Assembly (NCBI GenBank): GCA_963728765.1
Contig: CAVSKX010000001.1
Coordinates: forward strand, 124,001-188,000
Origin: AC-32 sp963728765
GTDB lineage: Bacteria; Actinomycetota; Thermoleophilia; Gaiellales; Gaiellaceae
Length of the DNA: 64,000 bases
Direction of reading: 5' to 3'
The position numbers and the translations under genes are program-made. Below are positions 32,132 to 40,048 of the stretch, piece after piece (positions within the stretch are counted from its first letter, which is position 1; each line of letters opens with the position of its first letter). Below the pieces are notes generated by a model that did no database searches, was not told the DNA's origin, and saw only the letters and a list, made by a program, of their open reading frames with translations.

Positions 32132-32824
32132 TCAGCCGGTCGGCGGCGCGGAGATGGACGGATCCCAGAGCCGGAAGCCGCCGAGGAAGGCATTCTGGTT
32201 CGCCCCGAGCCGTGCGTTCGGCGGCACCTCGTCGACCCTCTTCGCGTTGCCCCCGCCGAGCACGACGTTGTCCGCCACGGTGGCCGCGGCCAGCAGCTCG
32301 ACCGTCTCGGCGACCGCGTGGTGCCACTTCTTCTTGCCGAGCCGCTCACGGCCGCGCTCGCCGACGTAGTCCTCGAACGTCGCTTTACGGAACGGCAGGT
32401 GGCCGAGCTCCAGCGGCACTGCCTTCCCGTCGACGACGAGCGCCGAGCCGAGGCCGGTGCCGAGCCCGAGGAAGAGCATCTTGCCGTCCTGGTAGTCGCC
32501 GAGTGCCTGCATGACCGCGTCGTTCACGACCTTCGTCGGCTTCCCGAACGCCTGCTCGAAGTCGAACCCGACCCAGCCCTCGCCGAGGTTCAGGGGCTCG
32601 CGGGCGACCTTTCCTTCGCGCACGGGTGCGGGAATGCCGACCGAGACGACGTCGTAGTCCCAGTCCGGGGTCAGTTCGCGGACGCCCTCCACCATCTGGG
32701 GAGGGGTCAGATCCGGGCCCGACTGAAACCGCCTCCGCTCGCCGCCGCTCGAGCGCAGAGCCTTGACATGGGAGCCGCCGACGTCGACGGACAGGATCAC
32801 GCGCTTGCCGGGCTCCGTGCTCAC
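32132..32824 (-). CDS. ROK-family glucokinase, polyphosphate-glucokinase-like
   Basis: 230 residues: phosphate loop ILSVDVGGSHVKAL (10-23), sugar-binding NLGEGWVGFDFEQAF and NDAVMQALGDYQ, adenine/phosphate loop LGLGTGLGSALVVDG, then ELGHLPFRKATFEDYVGERG and a basic LGKKKWH, as in PPGK/strictly-polyP glucokinases. It would make glucose 6-phosphate, which fits the glucan genes nearby, but it sits between two ABC exporters and within 28 bases of both neighbours. Confidence 0.85.
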   Translation of the reverse strand: MSTEPGKRVILSVDVGGSHVKALRSSGGERRRFQSGPDLTPPQMVEGVRELTPDWDYDVVSVGIPAPVREGKVAREPLNLGEGWVGFDFEQAFGKPTKVVNDAVMQALGDYQDGKMLFLGLGTGLGSALVVDGKAVPLELGHLPFRKATFEDYVGERGRERLGKKKWHHAVAETVELLAAATVADNVVLGGGNAKRVDEVPPNARLGANQNAFLGGFRLWDPSISAPPTG

Positions 32825-32843
32825 GCGCGGAGCATGACGGGCT

Positions 32844-33680
32844 TCAGAGAATGGCGCGAGGGTAGGTCTTGGCCGCGATGACGGCGGTTACCACGAGGAA
32901 GCCGGCGACGACGGTGAAGTCCAGCCAGAGCATGCCGCCGGCCGAGATCCCGAGCAGCAGGTCCCGCATCCCGTGCACCTCGTAGCTGAGCGGGTTCGCG
33001 TGGGCCACGACCCGCAACCAGACCGGCATGATCGCGAGCGGGTAGAGCGCGCTCGAGGCGAAGAAGAGCGGCATCACCACGAGCTGGCCGATGCCCATGA
33101 AGCGCTCGCGCGTCCGCACGAGCGAGGCGAGGATCATCGAGAGGCACGCGAACGCCATCGTTCCGAGGAGCAGCAGCACGACTGCGCCGACGACGCGCGG
33201 AACGCTCCACTTGATCCCGATCCCGGCAATCGCGATCACGCACAGAAGGACGACAGCCTGGGTGAGTGCACGCACGGCGGCGCCCGCGGCCTTGCCGAGC
33301 ACGATCCCGAGCCGCGGCATCGGCGTCGCCAGGAGGCGCTGCAGCTGGCCGACGTCGCGCTCCCAGATCACGCCGAGCCCGAAGAAGATCGCCACGAACA
33401 GCGCTGCCTGCGCCATCACGCCGGGCGCGAGGTACGCGCGGTAGTCGTCGGAGCCGCCGGCGAGCGACTGGTTGTGCCGCAGCGCCGTGCCGAAGACGAA
33501 CAGCCAGAGGAGCGGCTGCACCGAGCGGGTGAAGATGTCCAGGTGGTCGTGCCGGAGCTTGCGCAGCTCCGCCCAGCCCATGGCGACGGTGCCGTCGCGC
33601 AGGCGCGCGGCGCGCACCGGAAGCAGCCTCAGCGCGGACTCATGCGAGCCGGCGCGAACGTCTGCGGCTCGCGCGGACAT
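32844..33680 (-). CDS. ABC-2 type permease
   Basis: 278 residues from ATG 33680, overlapping the ATPase gene by 41 bases. The first 30 residues are not typical and a later start is possible. Six helices with LDIFTRSVQPLLWLFVFGTA, FVAIFFGLGVIWERDVGQLQ, RLLATPMPRLGIVLGKAAGA and YPLAIMPVWLRVVAHANPLS. Works with the ATPase at 33640-34464. Confidence 0.9.
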   Translation of the reverse strand: MSARAADVRAGSHESALRLLPVRAARLRDGTVAMGWAELRKLRHDHLDIFTRSVQPLLWLFVFGTALRHNQSLAGGSDDYRAYLAPGVMAQAALFVAIFFGLGVIWERDVGQLQRLLATPMPRLGIVLGKAAGAAVRALTQAVVLLCVIAIAGIGIKWSVPRVVGAVVLLLLGTMAFACLSMILASLVRTRERFMGIGQLVVMPLFFASSALYPLAIMPVWLRVVAHANPLSYEVHGMRDLLLGISAGGMLWLDFTVVAGFLVVTAVIAAKTYPRAIL

Positions 33681-34464
33681 CCCGGAAGCTCCCTCCTTCC
33701 TCGAGCCTGCCGCCCGTGACCTCCGTGAAGACGTCCTCGAGCGCCGGCACGCCGAACCGCTGCCGCAGCTGGACGGGCGAGCCGATCGCGGCGATCGTCC
33801 CACGGTCCATGATCGCGATCCGGTCGCACTGGCGCTCCGCCTCCTCCATCTGGTGCGTGGTGACGAAGATCGTGGTGCCGGCCTCTTCGCGCAGGAGCTC
33901 GAGGCGCTCCCAGACCAGCCGTCGCGCGGTCGGGTCGAGGCCGACCGTCGGCTCGTCGAGGAAGAGGACGGTCGGGTGCTTGAGCAGCGCGGTTGCAATC
34001 TCGAGCCGGCGCAGCATCCCGCCGGAGAGCGTGCGGCCGAGCCGGTCCAGGAACGACCCGAGCTGCATCGCCTCGACGGCCTCCTCGATCCGCGGCCGCC
34101 GCTCGCGCCGCGGCACACCCGTCGCCCGGCCGTAGAACTCGAGGTTCTCGTATGCCGTGAGCGCGCCGTCGATCGAGATCGCCTGCGGGATGTAGCCGAT
34201 CGACTGGCGCACGGCGAGCCCGTCGCGGACCACGTCGTGGCCAGCGACGAGGGCCGTCCCAGCTCCCGGCTTCAACAGCGTCGTCAGCACGCGGATCGTC
34301 GTGGTCTTGCCCGCGCCGTTCGGGCCGAGCAGGCCGAACGCCTCGCCGGCCGCCACGTCGAAGCTGATTCCGGCCACGGCCTCGACGTCGCCGAAACGGA
34401 CGGCGAGCCCGTCGACGAGGACGACCTGCTCGGCGCGCTCCTCCGCGCGCGCCAGCGCGGTCAC
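33640..34464 (-). CDS. ABC transporter ATP-binding protein
   Basis: 274 residues from GTG 34464 (GTGA overlap with the marR stop). Walker A GLLGPNGAGKTTTIRV, Q-loop IGYIPQAISIDGALTA, signature TLSGGMLRRLEIATALLKHP, Walker B VLFLDEPTVGLDP and H-loop TTHQMEEA. DrrA/CcmA-type exporter ATPase. Control by the co-transcribed MarR suggests a drug-efflux role. Confidence 0.94.
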   Translation of the reverse strand: MTALARAEERAEQVVLVDGLAVRFGDVEAVAGISFDVAAGEAFGLLGPNGAGKTTTIRVLTTLLKPGAGTALVAGHDVVRDGLAVRQSIGYIPQAISIDGALTAYENLEFYGRATGVPRRERRPRIEEAVEAMQLGSFLDRLGRTLSGGMLRRLEIATALLKHPTVLFLDEPTVGLDPTARRLVWERLELLREEAGTTIFVTTHQMEEAERQCDRIAIMDRGTIAAIGSPVQLRQRFGVPALEDVFTEVTGGRLEEGGSFRDVRASRRRSRRLA

Positions 34465-34937
34465 CGCGCGACCAGCTCGTCGGTGCGGGTACGGAGCACG
34501 AGCGCGGCCTTGGCGGTCAGCTGTACGAGCTGCGCGCGCTCCTCGGGCTCGAGCGCCTCGAGCACGTCGCAGAAGAAGAGCAGGCGCTGCTCGGCGACGC
34601 CGGCGACCAGCTCCTGGCCTGCCGGGGTGAGCTCCACGAGGATCGCGCGCCGGTCGCCCTGCGCGCCGTGCCGCCGGGCCATCCCGATCTCCTCCAGCCG
34701 ATCGACCATGCGGGTCGCGGTCGTGTCGTCGACCCCGACGCGGTCGGCGAGCTCGCCGATGCGCAGGCCGCCGCTCTCGCCGATCAGCGCGAGCGAGCGG
34801 AGCTTGCTCGGCGTGAGCTTCGAGCCGAGCTCGGGGTGGAGCGACGCATGCAGGCGCCGGCTGGCCAGGATCGTCCCAAGCTCGCGCCAGCACGTGGACA
34901 GCTCGGCGGCCAGCGGCTTCAGCTCGCGTCGGGACAT
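34461..34937 (-). CDS. MarR-family regulator of the ABC exporter operon
   Basis: 158 residues. Winged helix LTPSKLRSLALIGESGGLRI, GELADRVGVDDTTATRMVDR and wing RRHGAQGDRRAILVELTPAG. It heads an operon MarR - ATPase - permease - ROK kinase - ATPase - permease with gaps of at most 28 bases. A palindrome CAGAA-N6-TTCTG lies 13 bases before its ATG and is the likely autoregulatory site. Confidence 0.92.
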   Translation of the reverse strand: MSRRELKPLAAELSTCWRELGTILASRRLHASLHPELGSKLTPSKLRSLALIGESGGLRIGELADRVGVDDTTATRMVDRLEEIGMARRHGAQGDRRAILVELTPAGQELVAGVAEQRLLFFCDVLEALEPEERAQLVQLTAKAALVLRTRTDELVAR

Positions 34938-34949
34938 AGCTGCAAAATA

Positions 34950-34965
34950 CAGAAACTGGCTTCTG
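34950..34965. promoter_or_regulatory. Palindrome upstream of marR (putative operator)
   Basis: CAGAA-ACTGGC-TTCTG, 5-bp arms, 13 bases before the marR ATG at 34937 in an otherwise AT-richer patch. Plausible MarR binding site; arms are short. Confidence 0.45.
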
Positions 34966-34974
34966 CATGGAATC

Positions 34975-34991
34975 CTTACAGGAGTCTTACC
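34975..34991. promoter_or_regulatory. CTTAC direct repeat upstream of glycoside hydrolase 1
   Basis: CTTACA-GGAGT-CTTACC, 11-bp period, 68 bases before the ATG at 35059. Same arrangement as at 36425 and 30391. Confidence 0.5.
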
Positions 34992-35058
34992 GACTTGCGG
35001 TTCCGACGGCCGTCGTAGCGGATAGCAGACAAGAAACCCGACTCAGGGGGTCTTCCGC

Positions 35059-36360
35059 ATGAAACTCGCAGTGCTCGCGGCCCTCGCCGCCGCACTCGTC
35101 ACATTGCTCCTTCCGGCCACTTCGCAGGCCTCGCCCTACATCCATTTCGGCGTCCAGGACGACGCCTACCTCTCGGCAGGCCCGACTCTGCAGGGCAGGC
35201 TCGACACGCTCGACCGGCTGGGCGCGAAGCTCGTCCGCTACACGGTCGACTGGCGTCACATTGCGAAACGCAAGCCGAAGCGCGCAGTCAACCCCGGCGA
35301 CCCGGCCTACGACTGGTCGGACGCCGACGCAGTGCTCAACGGCCTGCACGAGCGCAAGATCGCCGTGATCGTCACGCTCGCCCACACACCCGCGTGGGCG
35401 AACGGCGGCCTCGGCGCCAACGGCGTGCCGAGGAGCAAGTACTCGCTCTCGGCATTCGCCCTGGCCGTCGCACGGCGCTACCAGTGGATCCGGCTGTGGG
35501 AGGTCTGGAACGAGCCGAACCTGCGCCGCTTCCTGAAGCCCAACTCGCCCGCGCTGTACGTCCAGCGCCTGCTCAACCCGACGTACGCCGTGCTGAAGCG
35601 GGAACGCCTCTCGAATCGCATCGCCGGCGGCGCGACCTCGCCGCGGCGGACGCCGAGCGGCCTGTCGCCCGTCGCCTTCATGCGCGGGATGCGCGCGGCG
35701 CACGCTCACCTGGACGCGTACTCCCACCACCCGTACCCAGTGACGCGGGGCGAACGGCCGACCGGCTTCGCGCGCGGCGTGTGCAAGTACTGCAAGGGCC
35801 TGATCACCCTCGCCAACTTGCCGGTGCTGCTGAAGGAGGTTCGGCGGGACTTCGGGCCGAAGCGGATCTGGCTGACCGAGTACGGCTACCAGACGAACCC
35901 GCCCGACCGCTTCGGCGTCTCGCGGTCCGTGCAGGCCAAGTACGTCGCCCAGGCCGCCCTGCGGGCGAAGAGCGCACGGTTCGTCGACGTGCTGATCCAC
36001 TTCATCATCAGGGACGAGCCGCGGCTCTCCGGCTGGCAGAGCGGGCTGTTCTCGGCCGCCGGAGTGGTGAAGCCATCGTTCAACTCGTTCATGCTCCCGA
36101 TCGTCCAGTCCGGCAGGCGAGGCCTCCGCACGACGATCTGGGGCCAGGCGCGCCCGGGCAAAGGACGGCGCTGGTACCGGCTGCAGCGGCTGGCTCGAGG
36201 ACGCTGGGTCTCGATCGGCCACCCGGCGCGGACCAACGTCTTCGGCTCGTACACCCGCGTGATCCGCGTCCAGAGAGGGACGCGCCTGCGCGTGCTCTAC
36301 CTCCCGGGCGGTCCCGCGTCGGCCGAGAAGATCTCGACGCGGCCGATCGTCGTCCACTGA
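35059..36360 (+). CDS. Secreted clan GH-A glycoside hydrolase, paralogue 1
   Basis: 433 residues with a signal peptide (LAVLAALAAALVTLLLPATS). A TIM-barrel of clan GH-A is shown by the acid/base motif WEVWNEPNL (Glu152) and the nucleophile WLTEYGYQT (Glu274), with the barrel strands GAKLVRYTVDWRHIA and IAVIVTLAHTPAWAN. A CxxC pair (VCKYCKG) is conserved with the neighbour. After about residue 345 comes a small beta domain (TTIWGQARPGKGRRWYRLQR) likely to bind polysaccharide. Substrate unknown; cellulase, mannanase and exopolysaccharide hydrolase are options. Confidence 0.85.
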   Translation: MKLAVLAALAAALVTLLLPATSQASPYIHFGVQDDAYLSAGPTLQGRLDTLDRLGAKLVRYTVDWRHIAKRKPKRAVNPGDPAYDWSDADAVLNGLHERKIAVIVTLAHTPAWANGGLGANGVPRSKYSLSAFALAVARRYQWIRLWEVWNEPNLRRFLKPNSPALYVQRLLNPTYAVLKRERLSNRIAGGATSPRRTPSGLSPVAFMRGMRAAHAHLDAYSHHPYPVTRGERPTGFARGVCKYCKGLITLANLPVLLKEVRRDFGPKRIWLTEYGYQTNPPDRFGVSRSVQAKYVAQAALRAKSARFVDVLIHFIIRDEPRLSGWQSGLFSAAGVVKPSFNSFMLPIVQSGRRGLRTTIWGQARPGKGRRWYRLQRLARGRWVSIGHPARTNVFGSYTRVIRVQRGTRLRVLYLPGGPASAEKISTRPIVVH

Positions 36361-36424
36361 GCTCTCGCCGGCCCTCGCTCGCTCCCCGGGCGGGGGCCGG
36401 GACCTCCTCGATCCGCCAGGAATT

Positions 36425-36441
36425 CTTACAAGGCCTTTACC
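36425..36441. promoter_or_regulatory. CTTAC direct repeat upstream of glycoside hydrolase 2
   Basis: CTTACA-AGGCC-TTTACC, 11-bp period, 37 bases before the TTG start at 36478; copies the site before the first hydrolase gene. Confidence 0.5.
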
Positions 36442-36477
36442 GCATCCCTCCTGGCGCATAGCTTCAATGCGAAGGCA

Positions 36478-37761
36478 TTGAAGCTCGCACTCCTCGCCGC
36501 GCTCGCCGCGGCGGCCGTCTCGGCCCTCCTGCCGTCCACGGCCGCCGCCTCACCTTCGGTCCGCTTCGGGGTCCAGGACGACGCCTACCTCGCGGCCGGC
36601 CCGTCGCTCGAGCCGAACCTCGCGACGCTCGACGAGCTCGGCGCGAAGCTCGTGCGCTACATGGTCAACTGGCGGGCGATCGCGCCGACGAAGCCGCGGC
36701 ACCCCGCCGAGCCGGACGATCCCGCCTACGACTGGACGAACATGGACGCCGTCCTCGGAGGCCTCCGCGCGCACGGGATCACGGTGCTGGTAACCCTGTA
36801 CCGGACGCCCGTGTGGGCGAGTGACAGCCGCATCCCGAGGGCGGTGCCGAGGAGTAAGAGCTCGCTCGCCGCCTTCGCCGTGGCGGTCGCGAAGCGCTAC
36901 CCGTGGGTGCGGCTGTGGGAGATCTGGAACGAACCGAACCTGCGCACGTTCCTGAGCCCGAACTCGCCGCGCCTCTACGTGCAGCGGCTGCTGAACCCGA
37001 CCTACGACGCGCTGGTCGCCCAGAACCCGCTGAACCGCGTCGCCGGCGGCGCGACCTCGCCGCGGTCGACGAAGACCGGCCTCTCGCCCGTCAAGTTCAT
37101 GCGCGGGATGCGCGCGGCGCACGCGCGGCTCGACGCCTACTCGCATCACCCGTACCCGGTCACGCGCGGCGAGCGGCCGTTCGGGTTCGCGAAAGGCGTG
37201 TGCCGCTACTGCACCGGCGTGCTGACGCTGGCGAACCTCCCGGCGCTCGTGCGCGAGGTGCAGCGGGACTTCGGGCCGAAGCGGATCTGGCTGACCGAGT
37301 ACGGCTACCAGACGAACGAGCTCGACCCGCTCGGCGTCTCGCCGATCCTGCAGGCGAAGTACGTCGCCGATTCGGCGCTGCGGGTGAGGGGCGCGCCGTT
37401 CGTCGACCTCCTGATCCAGTTCCTCGTCCAGGACGAGTCGCGGCACAACGGGTGGCAGAGCGGGCTCGTGTCCCCGTCGGGGATCCCGAAGCCGGCGTTC
37501 AACTCGTTCATGCTCCCGATCGCGGAATCGGGCCGACGCAGGCAGCGCACCACGATCTGGGGCCAGGTGCGCCCGGGCCACGGAAGGCGCGAGTACCAGC
37601 TGCAGCGGCTCGTGCGCGGCCGCTGGGCCAACGTCGGCGGACGGGCCTTGACCGACGCCCGGGGGTCCTACAAGCGCGTCGTCCGGTCGCAGGTGGGCGC
37701 GCGTTTCCGGGTCATCTGGCTCGATACGAAGACCTCGAGCCGGCCGATCGTCATCAGGTAG
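36478..37761 (+). CDS. Secreted clan GH-A glycoside hydrolase, paralogue 2
   Basis: 427 residues from a TTG start; the nearby ATG at 36469 hits a stop after four codons. Same layout as the gene before it: signal peptide (LALLAALAAAAVSALLPS), WEIWNEPNL, VCRYCTG, WLTEYGYQT and the C-terminal TTIWGQVRPGHGRREYQLQR domain. The two proteins can be aligned over their full length, so this is a tandem duplication. Diverged loops may mean different substrates. Confidence 0.85.
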   Translation: MKLALLAALAAAAVSALLPSTAAASPSVRFGVQDDAYLAAGPSLEPNLATLDELGAKLVRYMVNWRAIAPTKPRHPAEPDDPAYDWTNMDAVLGGLRAHGITVLVTLYRTPVWASDSRIPRAVPRSKSSLAAFAVAVAKRYPWVRLWEIWNEPNLRTFLSPNSPRLYVQRLLNPTYDALVAQNPLNRVAGGATSPRSTKTGLSPVKFMRGMRAAHARLDAYSHHPYPVTRGERPFGFAKGVCRYCTGVLTLANLPALVREVQRDFGPKRIWLTEYGYQTNELDPLGVSPILQAKYVADSALRVRGAPFVDLLIQFLVQDESRHNGWQSGLVSPSGIPKPAFNSFMLPIAESGRRRQRTTIWGQVRPGHGRREYQLQRLVRGRWANVGGRALTDARGSYKRVVRSQVGARFRVIWLDTKTSSRPIVIR

Positions 37762-37772
37762 TCACCGGGTAG

Positions 37773-39890
37773 TCACCAGCCGCGCCGCAGCACGACGAGC
37801 GAGCGCGACTCCACCTCGACGGGCTCGCGCGCCGCGAACGAGCGCTCCTCCGCGTGCGGCTCGGCGGTCGAGAGGTCGAGCTTCCAGCGCGCGCCGAACC
37901 GCCGCGCGGGGAGCTGGAAGGTGACGGGCTCGTGGTGCGCGTTGAAGAGCAGCAGGAACGACTCGTCGCCGATCGGCTCGCCGCGGGAGGTCGTCTCGTG
38001 CAGCTCCTCGCCGTTCAAGAACATGCCGAGCCAGCGCACGCCGCCGTCCTCCCAGTCGCGCCTCGTCATGCGCCGCCCGTCGGGCCGGAACCACCACACG
38101 TCGGGGAGCCCGGAGCCGGTGACGCTCCTGCCCTGCAGGAAGTAGCGGCGCCGGAAGACCGGGTGGTGGCGGCGCATGAAGATCAGCCGCCGCGTGAACT
38201 CGAGCAGCTCGCGCTGGTCGTCGGCGCGCTCCCAGTCGAACCACGAGAGCGCGTTGTCCTGGCACCAGGCGTTGTTGTTGCCGACCTGCGTGCGTGAGAG
38301 CTCGTCGCCGCCGAGCAGCATCGGCACGCCTTGCGAGAGGAACAGCGTCGCGAGGAAGTTGCGCTGCTGGCGGCGGCGCAGCGCGTTCACCTCCGGGTCG
38401 TCAGTGTCGCCCTCGGCGCCGCAGTTCCAGGAGCGGTTGTCGTCGCTTCCGTCGCGGTTGTCCTCGAGGTTCGCCTCGTTGTGCTTCTCGTTGTACGAGA
38501 CGAGGTCGCGCAGGGTGAAGCCGTCGTGGGCGGTGACGAAGTTGATCGACGCGACCGGGCGCCGCCCGTCCTCGGCGTAGAGGTCGCTCGAGCCCGTGAG
38601 GCGGGCCGCGAAGTCGCCGACACCGTTGGTCGCGCCGCGCCAGAAGTCGCGCACGGTGTCGCGGTAGAGCCCGTTCCACTCCGTCCACAGGACGGGGAAG
38701 TTGCCGACCTGGTAGCCGCCCGGCCCGACGTCCCACGGCTCCGCGATCAGCTTCACCTGCGAGAGCACCGGGTCCTGGTGGATGACGTCGAAGAAGGCGG
38801 CGAGGCGGTTCACGTCCCAGAACTCGCGCGCGAGCGCGGCCGCAAGGTCGAAGCGAAAGCCGTCGACGTGGCACTCCATCGCCCAGTAGCGCAGCGAGTC
38901 CATGATCAGCCGCAGGACGCTCTGGTGCACCGGGTTGAGCGAGTTGCCGGTGCCGGTGAAGTCGACGTAATGGCGCGGGTCGTCGGGCGAGAGCCGGTAG
39001 TAGGACGCGTTGTCGACGCCCCTGAAGGCGAGCATCGGGCCGAGGTGGTTGCCCTCGGCGGTGTGGTTGTAGACGACGTCGAGGATCACCTCGATCCCGG
39101 CGCGGTGAAGCGCCTTCACCATCCCCTTGAACTCGGGCACCTGCTCACCGCCGATGCCGCTCGCCGAGTAGAGCGCGTGCGGCGCGAGGAAGCCGATCGA
39201 GCTGTAGCCCCAGTAGTTCGTCAGCCCACGATCGAGCAGGAAGTGCTCGTCCGCGATGTGGTGGACGGGCAGCAGCTCCACCGCCGTCACGCCGAGCGAG
39301 CGCAGGTGCTCGATCGCCTCGTCGCTCGCGAGCCCCGCGTACGTGCCGCGCAGCTCCTCGCGCAGCGGGCCGAAGCGCTGCGTGAACCCCTTGACGTGGA
39401 CCTCGTAGATGACTGTCGACGACCAGGGGATGTTGAGCAGCTCGTCGCCCTCCCAGTCGAAGGACGGGTCGACCACGACGCACTTCGGGATGGCTGCCGC
39501 GTCGTCCTGGCCGTCGGCGCGCAGGTCGGCGTCCTCGCTCCCGTCCATCACGTACGGGAACACGTGCCCAGCCGACCAGTCGACCGTTCCCTCGATCGCC
39601 TTCGCGTAGGGGTCGATCAAGAGCTTGGCCGCGTTGAAGCGATGCCCGTCCCCCGGGCGGTAATGGCCGTGGACGCGGTAGCCGTAACGCTGGCCGGGGC
39701 CGACGCCCGGGAGGTAGCCGTGCCAGTTGAAGGCGTTGCGCTCTTCCAGCGGCACGCGCTCCTCGCCGTCGTCGCCGAAGAGGCAGAGCTCGACGCGCTC
39801 GGCGTGCTCGCTGAAGAGCGAGAAGTTCGTCCCCTCGCCGTCCCAGGTCGCGCCGAGAGGGAACGGCGCGCCCGGCCAGACCTGCCTCAC
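37773..39890 (-). CDS. glgX: Glycogen debranching enzyme GlgX/TreX
   Basis: 705 residues from GTG 39890. CBM48 domain first (GTNFSLFSEHAERVELCLFG), then a GH13 barrel: DVVYNHTAEGN, catalytic Asp in DGFRFDLAAALAREFWD, Glu in LIAEPWDVGPGGYQVG and the transition-state Asp in FVTAHDGFTLRDLVSY. The GlgX-type LWTEWNGLYRDTVRDFWRG is present. It cleaves alpha-1,6 branches of phosphorylase-limit glycogen. It lies near, but apart from, the GlgE-pathway genes. Confidence 0.95.
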   Translation of the reverse strand: MRQVWPGAPFPLGATWDGEGTNFSLFSEHAERVELCLFGDDGEERVPLEERNAFNWHGYLPGVGPGQRYGYRVHGHYRPGDGHRFNAAKLLIDPYAKAIEGTVDWSAGHVFPYVMDGSEDADLRADGQDDAAAIPKCVVVDPSFDWEGDELLNIPWSSTVIYEVHVKGFTQRFGPLREELRGTYAGLASDEAIEHLRSLGVTAVELLPVHHIADEHFLLDRGLTNYWGYSSIGFLAPHALYSASGIGGEQVPEFKGMVKALHRAGIEVILDVVYNHTAEGNHLGPMLAFRGVDNASYYRLSPDDPRHYVDFTGTGNSLNPVHQSVLRLIMDSLRYWAMECHVDGFRFDLAAALAREFWDVNRLAAFFDVIHQDPVLSQVKLIAEPWDVGPGGYQVGNFPVLWTEWNGLYRDTVRDFWRGATNGVGDFAARLTGSSDLYAEDGRRPVASINFVTAHDGFTLRDLVSYNEKHNEANLEDNRDGSDDNRSWNCGAEGDTDDPEVNALRRRQQRNFLATLFLSQGVPMLLGGDELSRTQVGNNNAWCQDNALSWFDWERADDQRELLEFTRRLIFMRRHHPVFRRRYFLQGRSVTGSGLPDVWWFRPDGRRMTRRDWEDGGVRWLGMFLNGEELHETTSRGEPIGDESFLLLFNAHHEPVTFQLPARRFGARWKLDLSTAEPHAEERSFAAREPVEVESRSLVVLRRGW

Positions 39891-40048
39891 CGGCGCGGCT
39901 CGACGATCCCCGACATCCGGACTTCGACGCGGCCGTCCACGGTCGCGAGCCTACCCACCTGGATCGCCGGCACACGCACCGCCCCCGTGGCGCCCGCGCA
40001 CAAGGGCGTAGACTCACGGCTCAGGAACCGGGGTCAAGGGAGGCTGTG

